DNA of 5,951 nucleotides from Deltaproteobacteria bacterium. GTDB lineage: Bacteria > Desulfobacterota > Deferrisomatia > Deferrisomatales > Deferrisomataceae. This document shows positions 1-5,174 of this stretch, one piece after another. The notes below the pieces were generated by a model. It did no database searches. It had not been told where the DNA came from and saw only the letters and a program-made list of their open reading frames with translations. Position 1 is the first letter of the stretch, and every line of letters starts with the position of its first letter. The DNA lies in contig JAADGT010000009.1 of the NCBI GenBank assembly GCA_013152215.1, positions 1 through 5,951 on the forward strand, read 5' to 3'. The position numbers and the translations under genes were made by a program.

Positions 1-9
1 AGGATCGGG

Positions 10-24
10 CCGCGCGAAGCGCGG
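10..24 (+). other. Short GC-rich hairpin upstream of the first gene
   Basis: Six perfect base pairs (CCGCGC / GCGCGG) enclose a GAA triloop, a very stable small hairpin. It lies just before the ribosome binding site of the protease gene. There is no T-tract after it, so it is not a standard intrinsic terminator. It could be the end of an upstream transcript or a 5' leader structure, but the window begins too close to tell. Confidence 0.35.
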
Positions 25-26
25 GC

Positions 27-35
27 AAGGAGGAG
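27..35 (+). promoter_or_regulatory. Ribosome binding site of the M48 protease gene
   Basis: AAGGAGGAG is a strong Shine-Dalgarno sequence. Its GGAGG core ends 9 nt before the ATG at 43, which supports that start codon. Confidence 0.8.
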
Positions 36-42
36 AGCGGCG

Positions 43-1371
43 ATGGCGGCACGACGAGCACGGGGGGTCCTCGGACGGTATCGGATCGCGGCGGCGTGGC
101 TCATGCTCTCGCTTGCGGGGTGCGCCGTCAACCCGGTCACGGGCCGGCAGCAGCTCGTGCTCATGAGCGAGGAGCAGGAGCGGCGGATGGGCGAGGAGGC
201 CTATCCGGTCTACACCCAGATGTCCGAGGGGGAGTTTCCAGATCCTGGGCTCCAACGGTACGTGTCGGAGGTGGGCAAGCGGCTGGCAGCCCTGAGCCAC
301 CGGCCGAACCTGGACTACGAGTTCAACGTGGTCAACGCCTCCGAGATCAACGCCTATGCCCTGCCAGGGGGCAAGATCTCGATCACCCGGGGGCTGCTGA
401 CCCGCATGGAGAACGAGGCCCAGTTGGCGGCCGTGCTGGGGCACGAGATCGGCCACGTGGCGGCTCGGCACCAGGCGGCCGGGTACACCCGGCAGGTGCT
501 GGCCGGGGTGCTGACCACGGTGGGGCTGGTGGCGCTGGAGACGGCAAGGGTGCAAGGGGGGGATCTCCTTGCCCAGGGAGGACTGCTCGCCACGAACCTG
601 GTGCTGATGAAGTACAGCCGGGATCAGGAGCGCCAGGCCGACGAGCTGGGCATGGAGTACATGACCGCCGCAGGGTACAACCCGGAGGGCATGGTCCAGG
701 TCATGGAGATCCTGAAGGCCACCCGCGACCGGGAGCCCTCGGCCGTGGAGGCGCTGTTCCTGAGCCACCCCCTGACCTCCGAGCGCCTGGCCCGGGCGCG
801 GGAGGAGGCCGAGTTCCAGCCGAGGCGGCTCAAGACCCCGGAGCGGCTCCGGGCGGAGCCGTTCCGCAAGGCCACGGCCGGGCTCCGGAAGGTGGCGCCG
901 GCCTACGCAAAGATGGACGAGGGGAGGAAGGCACTGGCCAAGGGAAAGACCGACGAGGCCCTGCGCCTGCTGCGGGAGGCCACCGACATGGCCCCCAAGC
1001 ACGCGCTGATCTGGGCGTTCCGGGCGGCGGCCGAGGCCAAGGCCAAGCAGACGAAGGAGGCCCTGGACTCGGCCGAGCGGGCCGTGTCCCTGGCGCCGAA
1101 CCTGTTCCGGGCCCGGTTCACCGCGGGGGTGGTGGCGTTCGAGGCGGACGAATACGACCGCAGCCTCGAGCACCTGGCCGCGGCCGAGAAGCTCGTTCCG
1201 GGCCAACCCGCGGTGGCGTTCTTCCGAGGCCGGAACTACGAGGCCCGGGGCGACCGGGACGCGGCGGCCCGGGAATACGTGAAGGTCCTCAAGAAGGTCC
1301 GCAAGGGGCCGATGGCCAAGTACTGCTTCCAGCGGCTTTCGCAGTGGGGGTACATCCGCACCCGGGGGTAG
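43..1371 (+). CDS. M48 family zinc metalloprotease lipoprotein with TPR-like C-terminus (BepA/YfgC-like)
   Basis: This is a 442-residue predicted periplasm-facing lipoprotein protease. Residues 1-27 form a lipoprotein signal: basic start, hydrophobic core and a lipobox LAGC with Cys27 as the likely lipidated residue. The NPVTGRQQ segment just after it is common in lipoprotein M48 proteases. The catalytic motif HEIGH is at 134-138: His134 and His138 bind zinc and Glu135 is the general base. The third ligand is probably Glu196 in the ERQAD motif. A downstream SHPLTSERL motif (241-249) is the conserved SHPxxxxR region, whose histidine acts as an inhibitory switch in E. coli BepA. Residues about 285-420 are helical with TPR-like periodicity. 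BepA-type proteins survey outer-membrane protein assembly and degrade stalled substrates; that exact role is inferred here. A strong Shine-Dalgarno supports the start. The gene converges on dapF across a large inverted repeat. Confidence 0.93.
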   Translation: MAARRARGVLGRYRIAAAWLMLSLAGCAVNPVTGRQQLVLMSEEQERRMGEEAYPVYTQMSEGEFPDPGLQRYVSEVGKRLAALSHRPNLDYEFNVVNASEINAYALPGGKISITRGLLTRMENEAQLAAVLGHEIGHVAARHQAAGYTRQVLAGVLTTVGLVALETARVQGGDLLAQGGLLATNLVLMKYSRDQERQADELGMEYMTAAGYNPEGMVQVMEILKATRDREPSAVEALFLSHPLTSERLARAREEAEFQPRRLKTPERLRAEPFRKATAGLRKVAPAYAKMDEGRKALAKGKTDEALRLLREATDMAPKHALIWAFRAAAEAKAKQTKEALDSAERAVSLAPNLFRARFTAGVVAFEADEYDRSLEHLAAAEKLVPGQPAVAFFRGRNYEARGDRDAAAREYVKVLKKVRKGPMAKYCFQRLSQWGYIRTRG

Positions 1372-1395
1372 CCGGCGGACCAGAGCTAGAACCCA

Positions 1396-1658
1396 TTAAC
1401 CTGGCGGCAAAATAGGCGCTGTACCTCGGAGGGCGGGACAAGGGACCTGCCTCCGGCCGGGCGCGAAGCCGGGCATCGAGATTCGCCGCGCAGGCAAGGG
1501 AGCGAAGAGCTGGTTTCATGACAACTCGGTGGAATCCAAACCCTTTCGCGGTTCGAGCGTCAGAGGCGCTGCGCGGCGAGCTAGGGGGCCGCACCCGGCT
1601 CTCCGGCAGGTCCCTTGCCCCTCCGATCAGGGAGAGCGTCCATTTGCCGCCGGGTCAA
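1396..1658. repeat. Long imperfect inverted repeat (~263 bp) filling the protease-dapF intergenic region
   Basis: The two halves are reverse complements with small gaps, centred near 1527. Outer ends: TTAACCTGGCGGCAAA (1396-1411) against TTGACCCGGCGGCAAA on the other strand (1658-1643), 14 of 16 matching. Middle: CAAGGGACCTGCC at 1439-1451 is perfectly inverted at 1605-1617, and is flanked by TCGGAGGG on one side and CCGGG-Y-GCG on the other in both arms. Inner: TCGCCGCGCAG at 1483-1493 is inverted at 1569-1579. Core: GCGAA (1502-1506) pairs with 1545-1549, and GGTTT (1512-1516) with 1538-1542. The arms differ by several indels of 1-4 nt. No transposase, T-tract or clear target duplication is visible. 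Candidates are a MITE-like element, two inverted copies of a REP-like unit, or a structured RNA or bidirectional terminator. The repeat is plain in the sequence; its function is unknown. Confidence 0.8.
1446..1494 (+). other. Local hairpin inside the left arm of the inverted repeat
   Basis: CCTGC (1446-1450) pairs with GCAGG (1490-1494), enclosing a second stem CCGGC (1453-1457) / GCCGG (1468-1472). The left arm can therefore fold on itself as well as pair with the right arm. This would fit an element built from two inverted copies of a self-folding unit. No known RNA family was recognised. Confidence 0.4.
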
Positions 1659-2488
1659 GAAGCCCCGGGAGCGAGAAACTCTCCCTCGAACACGGTCGCG
1701 GCCGGGCCGGTCAGGAACACGTGGCCGGTATCCTTGTCCCACCGGACCCGAAGCTCGCCTCCGTCCATAACCACCACCGCCTCCGGGCCCGTCCGTCCGG
1801 TCCAGTGGGCGGCCACCACCGCGGCGGAAGCGCCGGTGCCGCAGGCCAAGGTCACGCCCGCGCCCCGCTCCCAGACCCGCATCCGGACCCGATCGGGTGA
1901 GAGCACCTGCACGAACTCCACGTTGGTGCGGTTGGGGAAGAAGGGGTGGGTCTCGATGCGCGGCCCCATCTCGGCCACGGGGTAGGCGTCGGCGTCGTCC
2001 ACGAACACCACGGCGTGGGGGTTTCCCATGGAGACGCAGGTCACCTTGGCGTCGGGACCGTCCATGGGCAGCGGGTGCTCCCGCACGGGGCCCGGGGCGG
2101 ACACGGGGATCCGTTCGGCGTCGAACGCGGGCCGGCCCATGTCCACCTCCACGTGGCCCCCCACGAACCGGGGGACCACGATCCCGGCCAGGGTCTCCAC
2201 CCGGAGGCTCTCGCCGGCCCATCCCAACCGATCCCGGGCGTACACGGCGAAGCACCGGATGCCGTTTCCGCACATCTCCGCCCGGGAGCCGTCGGCGTTG
2301 TAGATGTCCATTCTGAGGTCGGCCCGGTCCGAGGTCCGGATCAGCAGGACCTGGTCACACCCGATCCCGAACCGGCGGTGGGCCATGGCCGGGGCGAGCC
2401 GCCCCCAGTCCCCCCAGTCCTGCCGGCGGCAGTCCACCACCACGAAGTCGTTGCCCAGGCCGTGCATCTTCACGAACGGGATTCGCAA
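1655..2488 (-). CDS. dapF: Diaminopimelate epimerase
   Basis: This cytoplasmic enzyme interconverts LL- and meso-diaminopimelate, the penultimate step of lysine synthesis and the source of the cross-linking residue of peptidoglycan. The 277 residues match the usual family length. The N-terminal KMHGLGNDFVVVD signature is at 7-19. The two catalytic cysteines are Cys73 in MCGNGIRC and Cys216 in ACGTGA, close to Cys73/Cys217 of E. coli DapF, so both acid-base partners are intact. Substrate-loop motifs GNPH (155-158) and WERGAG (206-211) are present. The start is TTG, chosen because the family normally has a few residues before KMHGLGN and a GAGGAG ribosome site lies 9 nt upstream. The first in-frame ATG would begin at MHGLGN and lose the first strand. 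It is 29 nt downstream of the Nudix gene, probably in one operon. The stop codon lies in the right edge of the inverted repeat. Confidence 0.97.
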   Translation of the reverse strand: MRIPFVKMHGLGNDFVVVDCRRQDWGDWGRLAPAMAHRRFGIGCDQVLLIRTSDRADLRMDIYNADGSRAEMCGNGIRCFAVYARDRLGWAGESLRVETLAGIVVPRFVGGHVEVDMGRPAFDAERIPVSAPGPVREHPLPMDGPDAKVTCVSMGNPHAVVFVDDADAYPVAEMGPRIETHPFFPNRTNVEFVQVLSPDRVRMRVWERGAGVTLACGTGASAAVVAAHWTGRTGPEAVVVMDGGELRVRWDKDTGHVFLTGPAATVFEGEFLAPGAS

Positions 2489-2497
2489 CGCGGGATT

Positions 2498-2503
2498 CTC
2501 CTC
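2498..2503 (-). promoter_or_regulatory. Ribosome binding site deciding the TTG start of dapF
   Basis: Read on the minus strand, GAGGAG lies 9 nt before the TTG at 2488-2486. No comparable site precedes the downstream ATG at 2467-2465, so the TTG is preferred. Confidence 0.7.
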
Positions 2504-2517
2504 GGGACGGTTGGGGG

Positions 2518-3153
2518 CTATGGCCGGTCACCGGGGCCGGCCGCCCGCGGCGGCATTGGATCGGCGGCCGCGGGCAGCCTCGCGCCCACGGCTTCGCAGA
2601 ACCGCTCCACGAGCCGGTAGGTGATGCCCCACAGCAACGGTCGGCCCGAGCCCAGGAGGCGGATCGCGGGGTGGCTCCAGTCGGCCCCGCCGAACCGGAA
2701 GGCCACCACGGCGTGGCGGGAGGGGTCCAGGAGATCCGGCAGGGGCACCCAGAACGCATCGGCCACCTCGTGATTCAGGCGCAGTTGGGTTTCCGGGGCC
2801 ACCCCGTACGCGAAGCACGACACCACCACCGGAAGCCGCTCGCCCCGGTGGGCTCCCAGGGACCCCAGGTATCGGGCCGCGGCCAGATCGAGACCCACCT
2901 CCTCCAAGGTCTCCCGTTCCGCTGCCGCCCGGGGTCCGGAATCGCCGGGGTCGATACGCCCGCCGGGGAACGCCAGATGCCCCGACCAGGGGTCGTCGTG
3001 GCGCTCCGCCCGTTCGATGAACAGCATCTCGAGCCCCGTCCCGGCCTCCCGCAGGCACAGGGCCACGGCGGCCCGCACCGGGGCCGTGCTGTTCCCCCCC
3101 GGAGGGGCATAGCGGGCCAGTTTTCGTTCGACGTCGTCCAGACTGTGAACCAC
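2518..3153 (-). CDS. Nudix hydrolase, CoA pyrophosphatase type (NudL/NUDT8-like)
   Basis: This 211-residue cytoplasmic hydrolase probably cleaves the pyrophosphate bond of coenzyme A or its derivatives, giving 3',5'-ADP and phosphopantetheine. The key region is a DPWSGHLAFPGGRIDPGD stretch at 54-71 followed by RETLEEVGL at 80-88. Glu84 and Glu85 of the Nudix box are the expected metal ligands. The spacing GGR-x-D-x-x-D before RE is the variant I know from the CoA-specific subgroup rather than the strict general Nudix box. The FIERAE segment before it and the LLWGITYRLVERF segment near the C-terminus (173-185) also fit this subgroup. The start is GTG at 3153 with a modest GAGGA site 4 nt upstream. 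A different start nearby is possible but would hardly alter the domain. The proline-rich C-terminal tail looks non-conserved. dapF follows by 29 nt. Substrate specificity is inferred from motifs alone. Confidence 0.9.
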   Translation of the reverse strand: MVHSLDDVERKLARYAPPGGNSTAPVRAAVALCLREAGTGLEMLFIERAERHDDPWSGHLAFPGGRIDPGDSGPRAAAERETLEEVGLDLAAARYLGSLGAHRGERLPVVVSCFAYGVAPETQLRLNHEVADAFWVPLPDLLDPSRHAVVAFRFGGADWSHPAIRLLGSGRPLLWGITYRLVERFCEAVGARLPAAADPMPPRAAGPGDRP

Positions 3154-3179
3154 GAAATCCTCGATGGGGTGGGGGCGTC

Positions 3180-3208
3180 TTGCCGGGGCGGGGTGCCGAT
3201 GCTATCGT
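3180..3208 (+). promoter_or_regulatory. Candidate extended -10 sigma-70 promoter of the 88-residue gene
   Basis: TTGCCG (3180-3185) and TATCGT (3203-3208) are separated by exactly 17 nt. Each matches 4 of 6 consensus bases, and TGC directly before the -10 gives an extended -10 element. Transcription would start near 3215, leaving a leader of roughly 70 nt. This is a prediction in GC-rich DNA with no experimental support. Confidence 0.45.
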
Positions 3209-3213
3209 CCGAC

Positions 3214-3244
3214 CCGGGCCGCCCGGTGCCCGTCGACCGTCGAC
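3214..3244. promoter_or_regulatory. Candidate operator: 13-bp palindrome plus tandem heptamer at the predicted start site
   Basis: CCGGGC-C-GCCCGG (3214-3226) is a perfect palindrome around one central base. Four bases later CGTCGAC occurs twice in tandem (3231-3237 and 3238-3244). Both lie at or just past the predicted transcription start, where a repressor could bind; the palindrome could also form an RNA hairpin in the leader. GC-rich DNA yields such palindromes readily, so this is tentative. Confidence 0.3.
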
Positions 3245-3275
3245 CGAACTCACGTGGTAAGGAGACCCCGGCCCC

Positions 3276-3280
3276 AGGGA
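3276..3280 (+). promoter_or_regulatory. Ribosome binding site of the 88-residue gene
   Basis: AGGGA ends 7 nt before the ATG at 3288, which supports that start. A stronger-looking TAAGGAG at 3258-3264 is too far away (23 nt) and has no start codon after it at a usable distance. Confidence 0.55.
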
Positions 3281-3287
3281 AATCGCC

Positions 3288-3554
3288 ATGGACGAACCCA
3301 TCCGCGACGAGGAAGAGGCCCGCCGCCTGGCCCGCACGATTGTAAGCGACCTGGCTGCCTACCACAAAGCCGAGGTGGAGCGTGGCATCGTGGAGGACTG
3401 CCTGTTCGAGGTGCTGGCGGGACCCATCGAAGAGGGGCGCCGCCACTACCGGCAACGGGTGGATCCCAGCCTTTGGGACCGGGGTTTCTACGAGAAGGCC
3501 CTGGTGGACTTTCTCCTGAAACCCTTCGGCCGGATCAAGAGCCGGATCTGGTAG
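3288..3554 (+). CDS. Conserved-looking small soluble protein of unknown function
   Basis: This is an 88-residue protein with no signal peptide, membrane segment or cysteine pair for metal binding; its one cysteine is Cys47. It looks largely helical. It opens with an acidic stretch (MDEPIRDEEEARRLA), continues with TIVSDLAAYHKAEVERGI (18-35) and a P-IEEGRRHYRQRV segment (51-63), and ends in a basic tail (KPFGRIKSRIW). The ARTIVSD-AAYHK-EVE-GI pattern resembles, from memory, the C-terminal helical domain of small deltaproteobacterial proteins, some with an N-terminal zinc-ribbon; this was not checked. It has its own predicted promoter and ribosome site and normal-looking codon use, so it is probably real. 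Its stop lies 7 nt from that of the universal stress gene, in convergent orientation. No function is assigned. Confidence 0.8.
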   Translation: MDEPIRDEEEARRLARTIVSDLAAYHKAEVERGIVEDCLFEVLAGPIEEGRRHYRQRVDPSLWDRGFYEKALVDFLLKPFGRIKSRIW

Positions 3555-3561
3555 CGGCCGG

Positions 3562-4011
3562 TCAGCCGGGCACGGGAACCGTGAGCACGGGCACGGCCGC
3601 CGCTTCGGTGACCTCCTGGACCGTGCTGCCGTACAGGGCCTTGGCGAGCCCCTTGCGGCCGTGGTTGCCCATGATCACCAGGTCGATCCCCCGTTCCCGG
3701 GCCACCCTCAGGATCTCCCGGGCGGGCTCCCCCGCGGTCACGTACAGCCCCGCGTCCGGTCCCAGGTTCTCACGGGCGTGATCCCGTAGTCTGCGCAAGG
3801 CCTCCTGCTCCCGCTCCGGAACCTCGTCTTCCGGGCGCAGGGCGGGGAGATCGAGCCCCCTGAGCCCTTCCGGGAGTTCCTCGACCACGTACAGGGCCGT
3901 CACCTGGGCCCCCAGCGCCCGGGCCAGGTTCCGGGTGAACTCGCACACCGCGCTGCCGTCGTGGGAGATGTCTACGGCCACCAGGATGCTGTGGATCTCG
4001 TTCGTCGCCAT
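3562..4011 (-). CDS. Universal stress protein, UspA family (ATP-binding type)
   Basis: This is a 149-residue cytoplasmic single-domain USP. The first strand ILVAVD (9-14) carries the conserved Asp14. The phosphate-binding signature G-2X-G-9X-G-S is complete: Gly115, Gly118, Gly128 and Ser129 in the IMGNHGRKGLAKALYGST stretch. It should therefore bind ATP like MJ0577-type USPs rather than belong to the non-binding UspA type. The C-terminal PVLTVPVP is the expected last strand. The start chosen is the ATG at 4011, because AAGGAGAGG lies just before it and homology begins there. An ATG 69 nt further upstream would add a basic, non-family leader. The gene is divergent from rluD and converges on the 88-residue gene. 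USPs usually respond to starvation or oxidative stress; the specific role here is unknown. Confidence 0.94.
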   Translation of the reverse strand: MATNEIHSILVAVDISHDGSAVCEFTRNLARALGAQVTALYVVEELPEGLRGLDLPALRPEDEVPEREQEALRRLRDHARENLGPDAGLYVTAGEPAREILRVARERGIDLVIMGNHGRKGLAKALYGSTVQEVTEAAAVPVLTVPVPG

Positions 4012-4015
4012 GAAA

Positions 4016-4029
4016 CCTCTCCTTCGGAG
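4016..4029 (-). promoter_or_regulatory. Ribosome binding site of the universal stress gene, within a small hairpin
   Basis: On the minus strand AAGGAGAGG (4024-4016) precedes the ATG at 4011; its AAGGAG core is 7 nt away. CTCC (4029-4026) can pair with GGAG (4022-4019) around a GAA triloop, so the Shine-Dalgarno could be partly masked. The site supports the chosen start. Any regulatory effect of the hairpin is inference. Confidence 0.6.
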
Positions 4030-4100
4030 GATGCGGTATTGGGTTCCGACGGATCGCCTCTCGGCGTGTTGGGGTGGCACGGAAATCTACCACGGGTCCA

Positions 4101-4127
4101 CCGGCCGGGGCGAGAGCCGGCGGCCGG
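4101..4127. promoter_or_regulatory. Inverted repeat upstream of the rluD promoter
   Basis: CCGGCCG (4101-4107) is perfectly inverted as CGGCCGG (4121-4127), with 13 nt between, ending 9 nt before the predicted -35 of rluD. It could be an operator serving the divergent uspA and rluD genes. In DNA this GC-rich it could also arise by chance. Confidence 0.25.
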
Positions 4128-4136
4128 GTCGGGGCG

Positions 4137-4166
4137 TTGACCCGGCGCGGCACGGTTCGATATCTG
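4137..4166 (+). promoter_or_regulatory. Candidate sigma-70 promoter of rluD
   Basis: TTGACC (4137-4142) matches 5 of 6 bases of the -35 consensus. The AT-rich GATATCTG (4159-4166), standing out in this GC-rich stretch, supplies a weak -10: TATCTG at 18 nt or GATATC at 16 nt. Transcription would begin about 20 nt before the rluD start codon. Confidence 0.45.
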
Positions 4167-4193
4167 AAGCGTTCGGACACCATGAGGAGTGCG

Positions 4194-5174
4194 ATGGGCC
4201 AGGAAGCGTGTGGCCGGGTTCACCGCTTCACCGTGCCGGCCGAGGCGCGGGGGGAGCGGGTCGACCGGTTTCTGGCCGGTCGGGGATTGCCGGTGAGCCG
4301 TTCGCGGCTCCAGGTTCTGGTGGGGCAGGGAAAGGTGCGCGTGGACGGAGCCGCCGTGAAGGCCGGCCGGAAGCTCCGGGGCGGGGAGGAGGTGGTGGTG
4401 GAGATCCCTCCGCCCGAGACGTGGGACGTGGAGCCCGAGGATCTGCCGGTCCGGGTGATCTACGAAGACGAGTGGATCGCGGTGGTCTCGAAGCCGAGGG
4501 GCATGGTGGTCCATCCCGCGCCGGGTCACCGGGGCGGCACTCTGGTGAACGCGCTGCTCCACCGCCTGCACGATCTGTCCGGGGTGGGGGGGGTGCTGCG
4601 GCCCGGGATCGTGCACCGCCTCGATCGGGACACCACGGGGCTGATCGTGGTGGCCAAGGACGACGTGACCCACCGGGGGCTCCAGGCCCGCTTCCGGAGC
4701 CGGGCGGTGGAGAAGGTCTACTTGGCCGTGGTGCTGGGACGGCTCACGGGCGAGGGTGTGGTGGACCGGCCCATCGGCCGCCACCCCACCCAGCGCAAGA
4801 AGATGTGGGTGGACGTGCCCCGGGCCCGGCCGGCGGTCACCCGCTGGCGGGCGATCTCCCCCCTCGAGGCCGCCACCCTGGTGGAGGTGACCATCGAGAC
4901 GGGGCGCACCCACCAGATTCGGGTGCACCTGGCGGCCCTGGGCCATCCGGTGGCCGGCGATCCGGTGTACGGCGGAGCCGCCCGGGCCAGGGGGGTCCAC
5001 GATCCCGCGGCGCGCAGGCGGTTGGTGGCGGCGCCGGCCCAGGCTCTGCACGCTTGGCGGCTGGGGTTCGAGCATCCGCGCACCGGGGAGTTCGTGCGGT
5101 TTACGGCCCCGGTTCCGGAGGACCTGGCGGCGCTGATCCGGGCGCTGGGGGGGGCGGTTCCCGAACCTCTGTGA
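4194..5174 (+). CDS. rluD: RluA-family 23S rRNA pseudouridine synthase, RluD type
   Basis: This enzyme isomerises uridine to pseudouridine in rRNA; E. coli RluD modifies 1911, 1915 and 1917 in helix 69 of 23S rRNA. The 326 residues equal the E. coli RluD length. An S4-like RNA-binding domain spans about 20-70 (ERVDRFLAGRGL, SRSRLQ, GKVRVDG). The catalytic domain follows, with KPRGMVVHPAPG at 100-111 and HRLDRDTTGLIVVAK at 141-155; Asp144 is the expected catalytic residue. The RluD-like IGRHPTQRKKM (194-204) and the conserved ETGRTHQIRVHLA (235-247) and GDPVYGG (255-261) motifs are present. The start is ATG at 4194 because GAGGAG just before it can act as ribosome site and the length fits. ATG 4182 is possible, and longer upstream extensions have no family support. 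Its last 24 codons overlap the DUF3108 gene on the other strand. Confidence 0.94.
   Translation: MGQEACGRVHRFTVPAEARGERVDRFLAGRGLPVSRSRLQVLVGQGKVRVDGAAVKAGRKLRGGEEVVVEIPPPETWDVEPEDLPVRVIYEDEWIAVVSKPRGMVVHPAPGHRGGTLVNALLHRLHDLSGVGGVLRPGIVHRLDRDTTGLIVVAKDDVTHRGLQARFRSRAVEKVYLAVVLGRLTGEGVVDRPIGRHPTQRKKMWVDVPRARPAVTRWRAISPLEAATLVEVTIETGRTHQIRVHLAALGHPVAGDPVYGGAARARGVHDPAARRRLVAAPAQALHAWRLGFEHPRTGEFVRFTAPVPEDLAALIRALGGAVPEPL

Noticed and set aside
1289..1594. Open frame of about 100 codons on the minus strand across the intergenic repeat
   Set aside because: It runs out of the protease gene into the inverted repeat, with no ribosome site and no recognised domain. It is better explained as chance coding in GC-rich repeat DNA.
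1617..1635. Small hairpin (CTCC/GGAG) after dapF as intrinsic terminator
   Set aside because: The stem is short and not followed by a T-tract on either strand. It is part of the larger inverted repeat.
1396..1658. tRNA, RNase P RNA, SRP RNA or a known riboswitch in the intergenic repeat
   Set aside because: Their hallmark sequences (for example a full T-arm, or the cyclic-di-GMP and cobalamin riboswitch cores) were looked for by eye and not found.
1518..1985. Open frames on the plus strand starting in the repeat and running into dapF
   Set aside because: They are shadows of dapF in GC-rich sequence. The peptides are low complexity and no start signal fits.
3258..3264. TAAGGAG as ribosome site of an extra small gene
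   Set aside because: No start codon follows at a usable distance, and the in-frame region upstream of 3288 offers no alternative start.
4012..4080. Upstream ATG extending the universal stress protein by 23 residues
   Set aside because: The added residues do not fit the family, while the ATG at 4011 has a strong Shine-Dalgarno.
4074..4193. Upstream starts extending RluD by up to 40 residues
   Set aside because: The extension is Arg/Gly-rich, crosses the predicted promoter and makes the protein longer than the family. ATG 4194 gives the standard length.
4581..4595. Long G-run in rluD as a possible frameshift site
   Set aside because: The RluD frame continues through it with conserved motifs on both sides, so no frameshift is needed.
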